Position numbers and translations under genes: made by a program | NCBI RefSeq assembly: GCF_002218085.1 | Contig: NZ_BDUC01000001.1 | Location: 433,906-497,905, forward strand | Reading direction: 5' to 3' | Length of the DNA stretch: 64,000 bases | Source of the DNA: Tolypothrix sp. NIES-4075 | GTDB taxonomy: Bacteria; Cyanobacteriota; Cyanobacteriia; Cyanobacteriales; Nostocaceae | Shown: positions 52,895 to 61,995 of the stretch, piece by piece | Position numbering within the stretch: the stretch's first letter is position 1 | Layout: every line of letters begins with the position of its first letter | The notes under the pieces: generated by a model | Told to the model about the DNA's origin: nothing | The model's database searches: none | Seen by the model: only the letters and a program-made list of their open reading frames with translations

Positions 52895-53141
52895 GTTATT
52901 GCCGTCTTTGGTGTATACAATTTATTGATTGGCTGTTATTTGCTCGGTTCTTTCGTTCCTTGCATATTCGTATCTTATTGGGGCAACAATTTAAATTCGA
53001 GGGCAGATAAGTTGAGTTTCAATTTTGATTTGCCCTAAATTTTGGGGCAGATGGGGCAATCCAATAAAACCTAACTGCCCTACACAGGTAAACTTAAATT
53101 AAGTATGATTTATTTATAATTTATATTTATCAATAAATTTG

Positions 53142-54518
53142 ATGATGCTATCAGATAAAGTTCAATCTAGCCCAGAAGGGAAGATTAGACTCCAAAACGC
53201 CTATAAACAACCAGGTCTAACTATAGAAAAGCTTGCAGATAAAGCATGTACTTCCAGTGACACAATTAAACGTTTACTAGGTACGAAAGACTGCCCTAAT
53301 GGAGTTGAAAGAAGGATTATTATAAAGATTGCAGAAGTTTTAAATATTAAACCAACTGATATAGTTGACCCCAAAAATTGGTATCCGCAACAAATTCCAT
53401 TTGAATTTGAACGATTAATTAAAGATAAAACAGAGTCATTTAGTGGTAGGAAATTCGTCTTTGATGCTATTGAAAAGTTCTTCAGCAACAACCCTAATGG
53501 CTACTTCAGTGTGGTGGGTGATGCCGGGATGGGTAAAAGTGCCATTTCAGCCAAGTACGTATTAGACAACCCAGAAGCGATTTGCTTTTTTAATGTTCGG
53601 GCTGAGGGGATGAATCGTCCGGAATTGTTTCTGAAAAAAATCCGCCAACAATTGATGAATCGTTACCAGTTGCAAGATGCAGCAGATGCTGATTTATCAA
53701 CTTTGCTGACCAAAACTAGCGAAAAAATTACTGCTGGTGAACGTTTGATAATTGTTGTTGATGCATTGGATGAAGTTGACCAGGAATCGACCGGAAACCT
53801 TTTATATTTACCTACTATTCTTCCAGAAAACGTTTATTTTCTGCTGACAATAAGACCTTATAACCAGAATGAGAAAAGGTTGAATGTTTCACCCAGCGTT
53901 CCCACTAAGGAATTGGATTTAAGAGATTCCCCTGAAAGGAGTAGTCAGGATGTGAAAGAGTATATTTGGCTATTGCTCAATGATGGAGAATATAAACAGG
54001 GGTTGAGTCAGTGGATTGAAAAGCAAAATCTCTCTACTGCTGATTTTGTGGAAGAAGTAGCCACAAAGAGCGAAAATAATTTTATGTATCTCCGCTGTGT
54101 TTTGCCAGCAATAGCTGATGGTTTTTACAATAATAAACCTCTGGATGAATTACCTGTAGGTTTACAAGGATATTATGAAAACCACTGGCAACTCATGGGC
54201 ATGACAACCAAGCCTTTACCAAAAAATAAAATCAAAATTATTTATGTGATGTGTGCGCTACGTAACGCAGCTTCCCGTGAAGTGATTGCCAAATATTCTA
54301 AGCAGAACGCATTGACTGTGCAGGAAGTTCTTGATGGCTGGGCGCAGTTTTTACAAAAACAGGAAAATTATCAACCACCGCGTTACAGGTTTTATCACGA
54401 AAGTTTCCGAGATTTTTTGCATCGCCAGGATATTGTGCAGGCAGCGGGGGTGAATTTACCAGATATCAGCGCCGAAGTAGCTGATAATATGACAGAAGGA
54501 CTTTTTGGCTATGAGTAA
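53142..54518 (+). CDS. STAND (NACHT-like) NTPase with N-terminal helix-turn-helix
   Basis: The start is the ATG at 53142 or 53145. The 458-residue protein has an XRE-like helix-turn-helix at about 10-75 (LTIEKLADKACTSSDTIKRLLGTKD...IAEVLNIKPTDIV). A P-loop NTPase follows with Walker A GDAGMGKSAIS (about 126-136) and Walker B LIIVVDALDEVD (about 205-216). The helical C-terminal part ends with FYHESFRDFLHRQD. In most cyanobacterial relatives this continues into WD40 repeats on one chain. Here the chain stops and the WD40 part is a separate overlapping gene. Confidence 0.88.
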   Translation: MMLSDKVQSSPEGKIRLQNAYKQPGLTIEKLADKACTSSDTIKRLLGTKDCPNGVERRIIIKIAEVLNIKPTDIVDPKNWYPQQIPFEFERLIKDKTESFSGRKFVFDAIEKFFSNNPNGYFSVVGDAGMGKSAISAKYVLDNPEAICFFNVRAEGMNRPELFLKKIRQQLMNRYQLQDAADADLSTLLTKTSEKITAGERLIIVVDALDEVDQESTGNLLYLPTILPENVYFLLTIRPYNQNEKRLNVSPSVPTKELDLRDSPERSSQDVKEYIWLLLNDGEYKQGLSQWIEKQNLSTADFVEEVATKSENNFMYLRCVLPAIADGFYNNKPLDELPVGLQGYYENHWQLMGMTTKPLPKNKIKIIYVMCALRNAASREVIAKYSKQNALTVQEVLDGWAQFLQKQENYQPPRYRFYHESFRDFLHRQDIVQAAGVNLPDISAEVADNMTEGLFGYE

Positions 54519-56730
54519 TCTTCGCACCTGGTTAGCAGAAAAGTCATCGGAAGAAAGAGAACATTTCTTGGGTGAAGTTCCCCGTTTGTGGTTAGAAGGT
54601 GGTCAAGTTAATAAATTATGCCGTTTGTTGAGTGATTTTGATTTTATAGAAGCAAAAATTAATCATCCTCAATTTGGTGTGCAGGCGCTGATTGAAGATT
54701 ATGATTTGATTGATGATGCAGAATTATTAACTCACCCAGAATATTACGCCGAAACTGTTAAAGCGGTAAAATTAATTCAAGGGGCATTGCGACTATCGGC
54801 ACATATTTTAATTCAAGATACAAAGCAACTAGCAGGGCAATTACCAGGGCGTTTGCTGTACTTTGACGAGCCAGAAATTCAAAGCTTGTTGCAACAAATA
54901 CCACAAACCAAAACTACTTGTTTGCGTACCTTGACAGCTAGCCTAACTCCCCCTGGCGGCGCTTTAGTTTGCACCCTCAGTGGTCATAGTGACTCGGTTA
55001 ATGCGGTAGCAGTCACACCGGATAGCAAATACGTGATTTCTGCTTCTCGTGATAAAACACTTAAAGTCTGGGATTTTCAGTCTGGGGAAGTAAAGTTTAC
55101 TCTCGTAGGTCATCTAAGCTCGGTTTATGCAGTCGCAGTCACACCAGATGGCAAATACGTGATTTCTGGTTCTGGTGACAAAACACTCAAAGTATGGGAT
55201 TTGCACACGGGGAAAGAAAAATTCACCCTCAATGGTCATCGTGACAGGGTTAAAGCAGTTACCGTTACACCAGATAGCAAGTACGTAATTTCTGGTTCTG
55301 GTGACAAAACACTCAAAGTATGGGATTTGCACACGAGGAAAGAAAAATTCACCCTCATTGATCATCGTGACAGGGTTAATGCAATTGCCGTCACACCGGA
55401 TAGCAAATACGTGATTTCTGGTTCTGATGACAAAACGCTCAAAGTCTGGGATTTGCAGTCTGGCAAAAGGAAGTTGACACTGAGTGTTCATCGTAGCTGG
55501 CTTAAAGCAGTTATAGTTACCAGCGATAATAAATACGTGATTTCTGGTTGTCGTGACTATGTACTCAAAGTCTGGGATTTACACAATGGAAAAGAAAAGC
55601 TTACACTCAGAGGTCATAATTACTGGGTTAATGCAGTCGCCGTCACCAGTGATAACAAATACGTAATTTCTGGCTCCAGTGACAAAACACTCAAAGTATG
55701 GGATTTGCAGTCTGGTAAAGAAAAGTTTACCATTAGCGGTCATCGGAAATCGGTTTATGCAGTCACTGTCACCAGTGATGACAAATACATTATTTCTGGT
55801 TCATACGACTGTACGCTTAAAGTTTGGAATTTGCAGTCTGATAAAGAAAAGTTAACCATTAGCGGTCATCGTAACTCGATTTATTCAATTGACGTTACCA
55901 ACGATGGCAAATACATAGTTTCTGGTTCCCGTGAAAAAACACTTCAAGTCTGGGATTTGCAGTCTGGTAAAGAAAAGTTTACCATTAGCGGTCATCTTGA
56001 ATGGGTTAATGCATTAGCAGTCACACCGAATGGCAAATACGTGATTTCTGGTTGCGGTGATGAAACACTTAAAGTCTGGAATTTGCAATCTAGGCAAGTA
56101 AAGTTAATCCTCAACGGTCATGGTTTTTCAGTTAATGCAGTAGCAGTCACACCAAATGGCAAATATGTGATTTCTGGTTCTGGTGATCAAACACTTAAAG
56201 TCTGGAATTTGCAATCTGGGGAAGTAAAGTTGACCCTCAGAGGTCATCGTGACTCGATTAATGCAGTAGCAGTCACACCAAATGGCAAATACGTGATTTC
56301 TGGTTCTGGTGACAAAACACTCAAAGTCTGGGACTTGCAGTCTGGGAAAGTAAAGTTTACTCTCAGGGGTCATCGTGATTCGGTTAATGCAGTCGCAGTC
56401 ACACCGAATGGCAAATTTGGGATTTCTGGTTCTAATAACGACACACTCAAAGTTTGGGACTTGCTGTCTGGTAAAGAAACATTCACCCTCAGTGGTCATT
56501 GTGATGTGGTTAATGCGATCGCCGTTAGCAGTAATGGCAAATATGTGATTTCGGCTTCCCGCGACGAAACACTCAAAGTTTGGAACTTGCAATCTGGAAA
56601 AGAAATTGCGAGTTTCACTGGAGAAAGTGAAATTAAGTGCTGCGCTGTTGCCCCAGATGGGGTAACGATTGTTGCAGGTGAAGCATCCGGACGCTTACTC
56701 ATCCTACGCTTGGAAGGCATAGAGGCGTAA
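54511..56730 (+). CDS. WD40 repeat protein, 14 blades, partner of STAND NTPases
   Basis: The ATG at 54511 overlaps the previous stop by eight bases (ATGAGTAA) and has AGAAGGA ten bases upstream. The 739-residue protein has a helical linker (1-150; SSEEREHFLGEVPRLWLEGGQVNKL...PQTKTTCLRTLTAS). It then carries 13 regular 42-residue WD40 repeats with GH...VNAVAVTP...YVISGS.DKTLKVWD and a degenerate 14th, enough for two seven-bladed propellers. The repeats are very alike, including at DNA level, as in fast-evolving ligand sensors. It probably provides the recognition part for the adjacent NTPases. Confidence 0.93.
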   Translation: MSNLRTWLAEKSSEEREHFLGEVPRLWLEGGQVNKLCRLLSDFDFIEAKINHPQFGVQALIEDYDLIDDAELLTHPEYYAETVKAVKLIQGALRLSAHILIQDTKQLAGQLPGRLLYFDEPEIQSLLQQIPQTKTTCLRTLTASLTPPGGALVCTLSGHSDSVNAVAVTPDSKYVISASRDKTLKVWDFQSGEVKFTLVGHLSSVYAVAVTPDGKYVISGSGDKTLKVWDLHTGKEKFTLNGHRDRVKAVTVTPDSKYVISGSGDKTLKVWDLHTRKEKFTLIDHRDRVNAIAVTPDSKYVISGSDDKTLKVWDLQSGKRKLTLSVHRSWLKAVIVTSDNKYVISGCRDYVLKVWDLHNGKEKLTLRGHNYWVNAVAVTSDNKYVISGSSDKTLKVWDLQSGKEKFTISGHRKSVYAVTVTSDDKYIISGSYDCTLKVWNLQSDKEKLTISGHRNSIYSIDVTNDGKYIVSGSREKTLQVWDLQSGKEKFTISGHLEWVNALAVTPNGKYVISGCGDETLKVWNLQSRQVKLILNGHGFSVNAVAVTPNGKYVISGSGDQTLKVWNLQSGEVKLTLRGHRDSINAVAVTPNGKYVISGSGDKTLKVWDLQSGKVKFTLRGHRDSVNAVAVTPNGKFGISGSNNDTLKVWDLLSGKETFTLSGHCDVVNAIAVSSNGKYVISASRDETLKVWNLQSGKEIASFTGESEIKCCAVAPDGVTIVAGEASGRLLILRLEGIEA

Positions 56731-56732
56731 CC

Positions 56733-57644
56733 ATGAATACACCACCTTCCCAAACCCCCATCAATACCGCCTTTTATCCAAGGGAATTTGAAGAAATCAT
56801 TCTCGAAAAAAGCCAACATTTTATCGATCGCACCTTCATCTTCACCGCTTTCAACGAGTTTCTCCACCACCACAACCGGGGTTACTTCACCATTGTTGGC
56901 GTACCCGGTAGCGGCAAAAGTGCAATCCTCGCCAAGTATGTCACCGAAAACAGTAATGTTGTTTATTACAACGCCCAAGTTGAGGGCAAAAATCGTGCCG
57001 AGGAATTTCTCAAGGATGTATGTCAACAAATTGTAGAGACGTTTCATGAAACGTCTCTACATCCTATACCCGATAATGCCACTGAGGGAAGCTGGTTTCT
57101 TTCGCTGCTGCTTCAGAAAATCAGCGACAAACTAGAACCACCACAACGGTTGATAATTGCTATTGATGCCTTAGACGCTATCGACCGTAACAGTCAACCT
57201 CTAGGTACAAATCTATTTTATCTTCCCAGATATCTGCCAAATGGAATCTATTTTATTCTCACTCGTCGTCCTTTCAAAAGAGAAAAATCCGGTTTGTTAA
57301 TTGAAGTACCGTCGCAGATTCTTGATTTATCCGAGTATTCAGAACAAAACTGGGATGATGTGCCTTCTTATATCCAGCATTGGCAGAAAATGAAACAAGA
57401 GGGTTTGTCTGATGTCGCGTTGAAAGTGCTTCGCGTCCTCACATCTGCGTCCAAGGGAGGGATATCAGCAAGTGCGATCGCTCAAATAATTAATGAAGAT
57501 GAATACGAAGTCGAAGAAGTGCTGGAAAATTGGCTTGAGTTTTTAGTGCAACAGCGAATAGACACAAAAACTAATTACAGTTTCTATCATCCCAGCTTTC
57601 GTAATTGGCTGGCAGAAAAATTGAGTAATGGAAAGATAGAGTGA
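56733..57644 (+). CDS. Second STAND-type NTPase, short form
   Basis: It starts two bases after the WD40 stop, with AGAGG seven bases upstream. The 303-residue protein has Walker A GVPGSGKSAIL (about 55-65) and Walker B LIIAIDALDAID (about 137-148), then a winged-helix-like region (GGISASAIAQIINEDEYEVEEVLENWLEFL) and FYHPSFRNWLAEKL. It lacks both an N-terminal effector and C-terminal repeats. A perfect 28-bp palindrome (57033-57060) is translated inside it (VETFHETSL), in a loop after the second strand. Confidence 0.88.
   Translation: MNTPPSQTPINTAFYPREFEEIILEKSQHFIDRTFIFTAFNEFLHHHNRGYFTIVGVPGSGKSAILAKYVTENSNVVYYNAQVEGKNRAEEFLKDVCQQIVETFHETSLHPIPDNATEGSWFLSLLLQKISDKLEPPQRLIIAIDALDAIDRNSQPLGTNLFYLPRYLPNGIYFILTRRPFKREKSGLLIEVPSQILDLSEYSEQNWDDVPSYIQHWQKMKQEGLSDVALKVLRVLTSASKGGISASAIAQIINEDEYEVEEVLENWLEFLVQQRIDTKTNYSFYHPSFRNWLAEKLSNGKIE
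57033..57060. repeat. 28-bp perfect palindrome inside the short STAND gene
   Basis: It begins GTAGAGACGTTTCA and is its own reverse complement. It shares the GTAGAGACG/CGTCTCTAC ends with the units at 13458 and 19674 but has a different centre, so it is a second subfamily of the same dispersed repeat. Confidence 0.92.
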
Positions 57645-57700
57645 TTGAACGTTATGATAAATTTAAACTTTTTTAACCCAACTTTTGTAACAAGATTATT

Positions 57701-57831
57701 ATAGCGGTCAAGGGTTGAGTGAGGTAGATAAAACCTCACCCCGTCCGTTCCGGACAGCCCTCTCCTTAGCAAGGAGAGGGGAAGGGGGTGAGGTTCACCA
57801 ATGCAATTGCATTGCCATGCAACCCGCTATA
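57701..57831. repeat. 131-bp MITE-like element with TATAGCG ends
   Basis: TATAGCG (57701) and CGCTATA (ending 57831) are exact complements. Inside, AACCTCACCCC and GGGGGTGAGGTT form a nested stem, with CCTCTCCTT/AAGGAGAGG in the middle. It lies between the STAND operon and the convergent COP23-type gene and may also act as a terminator. Confidence 0.8.
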
Positions 57832-57915
57832 TTCTCAGGAGACAATAAAAAATATCCCCCGGAAAAAGGAGGGATATAAAAGAGATATTTGAGGTTTTCA
57901 CGGAAAAACAATCAA

Positions 57916-58725
57916 TTAACGGAAATTACGGGGATTTAGCCTTTGCGAATTACCTTGACGTGCGACGCCATTCCGCAGACCAGTAGCAGTACCACCATCT
58001 TTGGGGTCGAGGAATGGTTTGAGATTGATTCCGGCTTTAGATGATGCCAGATTATTAGTGCGATTGCCACTGCCGAGAAGTGTCCGACCTAAGTTGTATA
58101 AATCGTTCGTTCCGTTACCACGGCTAGTGTAAGTGTTGACGGCTGTGGTGTATTGTCCATTGTCGGCGGAAACCAGATTTTGGAACACGTTATTGCGTAC
58201 ACTGTAGGCGTCTTTTCCCGGAGGTACTGTCAGGACAATTCGACAGGATGGATTAGCTTCGGTGGTGACGCAGATTGTGTTCTGGTTATTTTCTACGGCT
58301 GTTTGCAGTTCTAATAAACCATCTTGACGGTAAGATTCTAAACGACTGGCGATCGCATTACAACGAGCTTGCGAATTCCAACCACCACCTAAAGCTCCCG
58401 GTGCTGCCCACGGAAAATATTGATTTGGTTGACTTTGTGGTTGATACATTACGGTATACTGACCATTTTCGGGTTGACAGCTAAACCGAGCAATGTTATT
58501 TACGCTGGGGTAATTTGGTATATTTGTTGAGTTGTCTATTGGTCTTGATGTACCATTAGATGGTATTGAACCACCTGTTGATGTTGTGGGTACGACAACG
58601 CCATCGGAAGTTGTGGTGGTTCTGGTAGTTGTGTTACTGTATTGAGCAAATGCTGCGGTATTGCCCAGTAAGAGCGATAAACTCAAACTGCCAAAAAACA
58701 GAAATTTAAAGGTTTTTGATGACAT
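57916..58725 (-). CDS. COP23-domain secreted protein
   Basis: The 269-residue protein has a signal peptide (FKFLFFGSLSLSLLLGNTAAFAQ). After a Thr/Ser-rich linker, the COP23 domain (about 78-195) has FSCQPENGQYTVMYQPQSQ, RCNAIASRLESYR and CRIVLTVPPG with conserved cysteines. A Gly/Asn-rich tail follows. COP23 was described as a circadian-oscillating membrane-associated polypeptide in unicellular cyanobacteria; its function is unknown. It is probably periplasmic or surface-bound. Confidence 0.88.
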   Translation of the reverse strand: MSSKTFKFLFFGSLSLSLLLGNTAAFAQYSNTTTRTTTTSDGVVVPTTSTGGSIPSNGTSRPIDNSTNIPNYPSVNNIARFSCQPENGQYTVMYQPQSQPNQYFPWAAPGALGGGWNSQARCNAIASRLESYRQDGLLELQTAVENNQNTICVTTEANPSCRIVLTVPPGKDAYSVRNNVFQNLVSADNGQYTTAVNTYTSRGNGTNDLYNLGRTLLGSGNRTNNLASSKAGINLKPFLDPKDGGTATGLRNGVARQGNSQRLNPRNFR

Positions 58726-58781
58726 AAATCATCCTCAACAGAACGGTGGTTAGGGAGTTGATAGTTCAAATGACGAAGAAT

Positions 58782-60383
58782 TTATTTTTTTGATTCATCA
58801 TTTGGCTTCTTTTTTTGTTCTTCACGTTCTTTTTTCTCTTTGAGTAGTTGCTTTACTCGTTCTTTAATTTCTTGGTGACGTGCTACTCCTTCATAAGCAT
58901 AACGGTTATAGCCAGTGTCAGAAATTAAGCTTTCTAAATAGCGAACTCGCTCGGAACCGCCTGGGTGAGAAGATAACCAAGTGGGTGGAGCGTTTTTTTG
59001 TTGTTTTTCTAACGTCACCATTAAGTTACGCAAACCATCCGCAGCATAGCCACTGGTAGCTATCAACCGTGTACCGAGGGTATCTGCTTGACGTTCCATA
59101 TCGCGGCTGTAGCTAAGTCCAAAGAGTTGACCGATGGTGCCGCCAAGTGGTAAATATTGAGTGACGTTGGAAATTAAGTTGCCTTGGGTAACTTGTTGGA
59201 AGGCATGGGAAAGGACGACGTGGGATAATTCGTGACCGATTAACCCCGCAAATTCCGCTTCAGAATTGGCTTTAACGATCGCACCCGCATTAATGAAAAC
59301 TTTGCCTCCAGGTAGCGCAAAGGCGTTAAGATCCTCCAGGGGAATGACAAAGAACTCGTATTTAAACTCTTCCCTTCCTGACACCTTAACTAGTTTCTGT
59401 CCGATTTCATCAACGTATTTTGAAACAGTTTCATCATTAATTAATTTCAGTTGTTTTTTTGCTTGCTTGGCTACAGATTCCCCAATAGACCCTTCACCTT
59501 GTAGAAGCATTATGGTAGAATCAAGGGCAGAAAATGGACCAAGAAGGCTGCCAGTGACAGCGTAACCTAATGCACCAGTAATAATGTTGGCGATCGTGTT
59601 ACCTCTAACTTCGGCACGAATATGCGATTTATAACGTTTGAGATTGGTGTCAGCTAATTTTTTAAACTCTGGTGCTTGCGGATCGTTGGGATTGAGAATC
59701 GCAAATTGACGCGCTGCTAAAGAAGCTTCGATCCATTTTTTCGCGTCTGCAAGTGCTGCAACTCTGGCTTTAATTAAGTCTGGTTGATTGGGATATAACG
59801 TAGCACCTCTGTCTAATACAGCTAATGCTTTTTTCTCATCACCGTATTGTTTGAGAGTTTCAGCGTATTTTATATGACCTGGGATAAATTCTGGAACTTG
59901 TTCTACTAATAGTTGCAGTGGTACTAATGTTCTAGTTTGCAGCTTACTTGCGATTCCCGCTTCGGCTTCCCGCCAGTATACCTTACCTGCTGGGGAAAGT
60001 TGTGCTGGATCGATTATCGCGGGTTTGCGTTGTTGATTCTTTAATTTTGTCGTGAAAGGTGCTTTCGCAAGACGATACATTTTTTCCGCTTCGGCAAGAT
60101 TTCCCGCTAGATAAAGCTTGTCTCCTTCGATCAATTTTTGCCGACGAGCGAGTTCTTCGGGTGTGGGTGGGGGTTCGGCTGCGTCTGATGGCTTTTTCTC
60201 AGTTGCTTCTGGAGTGCTTGGGGGTTTTTCTGGTTCTGATGGCTTTTTCGTAGCTTCAATAGCAGGTGGTTCTTGTGCGGGAACCGGTGAAATAGGTTGC
60301 GTCAGGATAATCAATATTGATGTACCCAATGACAGCAGTACCCAATTCCAGGCTAGTAGTAAAGACTTCCAGCGTCGTTTCAT
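58782..60383 (-). CDS. M48-family zinc metalloprotease with TPR region
   Basis: The protein has 533 residues. A hydrophobic N-terminal signal or anchor (about 8-32) is followed by a Pro/Glu-rich linker and a TPR-like region (about 80-240). The peptidase domain has GHELSHVVLSHAF (HExxH-type, 383-395), DLNAFALPGGKVFINAG and SRDMERQADTLGTRL supplying the third Zn ligand. A Lys/Glu-rich tail ends the protein. It resembles BepA/LoiP-like periplasmic proteases that look after outer-membrane proteins. Confidence 0.92.
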   Translation of the reverse strand: MKRRWKSLLLAWNWVLLSLGTSILIILTQPISPVPAQEPPAIEATKKPSEPEKPPSTPEATEKKPSDAAEPPPTPEELARRQKLIEGDKLYLAGNLAEAEKMYRLAKAPFTTKLKNQQRKPAIIDPAQLSPAGKVYWREAEAGIASKLQTRTLVPLQLLVEQVPEFIPGHIKYAETLKQYGDEKKALAVLDRGATLYPNQPDLIKARVAALADAKKWIEASLAARQFAILNPNDPQAPEFKKLADTNLKRYKSHIRAEVRGNTIANIITGALGYAVTGSLLGPFSALDSTIMLLQGEGSIGESVAKQAKKQLKLINDETVSKYVDEIGQKLVKVSGREEFKYEFFVIPLEDLNAFALPGGKVFINAGAIVKANSEAEFAGLIGHELSHVVLSHAFQQVTQGNLISNVTQYLPLGGTIGQLFGLSYSRDMERQADTLGTRLIATSGYAADGLRNLMVTLEKQQKNAPPTWLSSHPGGSERVRYLESLISDTGYNRYAYEGVARHQEIKERVKQLLKEKKEREEQKKKPNDESKK

Positions 60384-60607
60384 GGTGATGTCAACCTATA
60401 CCTTGATGCTTCTTTGTTTAAATGTATGAGCATTGACATCAATATGTATAGAGCGATCGCTGTATCATTAAAAATTTCACGTCAACACAAAGTTCTTCTT
60501 AGCGGCTTTGCGGCTACCCTTCGGGAACGCCTAAAGGCGAATGCGTGAGACTTAAAGCAAAATCCTCTTGCAAAAAAGTTTTGTGGTATGTAGTCAAAAG
60601 TCAAAAC

Positions 60608-61648
60608 TTAGAAGATTGTTAAACCAACTATACTCAATAATTTGTGCCAATTGTCACCTAGCCAACCAGTAGTTTTAGCTAAGTGGGGCTGAAGTTTTTC
60701 CATCGCAGAGGCAAACCCTTCGGCTTTCTGGGCATATTTCAACGCTCGGTTTAATGCATCACCTATTTCATCTTTATCTGGCTGTGGCTTATTTAGCTCT
60801 TCCTGTGCATCAGCAAAGGCATTATCAATTTTACGACGGTCTGAGGTTTCTAACTTGGCTAGTATCTCACGTAAGGCGTTGAGTTCTGCCTCTATGTTGA
60901 CGCTTGCAGGTTCAGGTAAACTGACTTGTTGAAAATTGACGTTTGCAGTGCTACTATCTCCCGTTATAATTGCGCTACCAGTGGCATTACCTCCAATCGA
61001 AACTGAACGGTTTTGCCCGCTTTTGTTATCATTACTCATATTATTATCTTTGTCAGATTTTACTGGTGTTGCCTCTACTGTCTGATAACGCCGTCGCCTA
61101 ATTTTGATTGCAGGGGTTAAAAACTCTGGAATTCCCTGCAAATCAATGGAGGTACAACCCATTTGAAAACAATCTTCATAATTCCTGAGCGCAGCTAAAG
61201 CAGTATAAAATCCGACACTAAACTTCATCGCCGCCTTATCTCCAATTGCTTGATTCATCCCCACCACGCAATCAATATGTTGGTGAATTGCTGTGGCTTG
61301 TGACTCGCTGTAGCAGGCGTTGAGTAAAACACACTCCACCTGTTCTTGAAACAAATCAAATAGCTTTGCCAGGGCTTGTGTACTGACAAGTTGCTTGTGT
61401 CCAGAATTATCTTCCAAGGCTAATCCATCAGTACCAGAGCCATGTCCGGAAAAGTGAAGAATTGTTGGTTGATGGTGAGACAGGAAGCGGGTTAAATCAT
61501 CCACTCGTACCGCAGATTCTGTGATGATTTGGAATTCGTCTCGATTTGGAGATAGTTGCAGTGTGTTTTTGATTTCCCGCACCTCTTCATCTAGACGCAA
61601 ACGACTTGTGTTTTTAGGGTTGGCTGAGAGGATGAGAATTTTTTTCAC
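60608..61648 (-). CDS. CHAT-domain (caspase-like) protease with GNATGSAIITGD module
   Basis: It has a GTG start; 346 residues. The CHAT domain (1-175) has the catalytic His in LHFSGHG (His69) and Cys in LLNACYS (Cys112). After a polar linker comes a short Gly/Asn/Ser beta stretch (GQNRSVSIGGNATGSAIITGDSSTANVNF in style), then a helical region (about 250-330) and a C-terminal hydrophobic end. These are typical of cyanobacterial caspase-like effectors. A 26-codon copy of its N-terminus lies at 62503-62583, about 0.9 kb upstream. Confidence 0.9.
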   Translation of the reverse strand: MKKILILSANPKNTSRLRLDEEVREIKNTLQLSPNRDEFQIITESAVRVDDLTRFLSHHQPTILHFSGHGSGTDGLALEDNSGHKQLVSTQALAKLFDLFQEQVECVLLNACYSESQATAIHQHIDCVVGMNQAIGDKAAMKFSVGFYTALAALRNYEDCFQMGCTSIDLQGIPEFLTPAIKIRRRRYQTVEATPVKSDKDNNMSNDNKSGQNRSVSIGGNATGSAIITGDSSTANVNFQQVSLPEPASVNIEAELNALREILAKLETSDRRKIDNAFADAQEELNKPQPDKDEIGDALNRALKYAQKAEGFASAMEKLQPHLAKTTGWLGDNWHKLLSIVGLTIF

Positions 61649-61758
61649 GGTGTTATTTGATAAGGTGATATGTTGCAGGAAATTAAAGAGAGAATTTTTG
61701 CAGTATCATACAGATCGAAAGGGGATGATAAAGATGAACCAAGCTATTAAACCCAAAA

Positions 61759-61995
61759 ATGCAACAAATTAGTACCAACGAATTACCTGAAAATCTCCAG
61801 AAACTATTTACAGAAGTACAACGTACTAAAACATCCTTAACTGTTACCCATGAAGGCAAACCATTAGTAATTATATCTCCTGCCACAACTCAACCCAAAC
61901 GTGCAACTTTTGGAGTAATGAAAGGAAGCGGGGAAATTTTTGGAGATTTAATAACTCCAGCAGTTCCTCTTAAGACCTGGGAAGTGCTTCAGTGA
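61759..61995 (+). CDS. Phd/YefM-like antitoxin
   Basis: The 78-residue protein has ELPENLQKLFTEVQRTKTSLTVTHEGKPLVIISP, the Phd/YefM DNA-binding core. The toxin-binding tail (FGVMKGSGEIFGDLITPAVPLKTWEVLQ) wraps the PIN toxin in this family. It overlaps the toxin gene by four bases. Confidence 0.9.
   Translation: MQQISTNELPENLQKLFTEVQRTKTSLTVTHEGKPLVIISPATTQPKRATFGVMKGSGEIFGDLITPAVPLKTWEVLQ

Noticed and set aside
55114..56592. Minus-strand frames opposite the WD40 gene
   Set aside because: Mirror frames that repeat with the 126-bp WD40 period; the plus-strand frame has full domain support.
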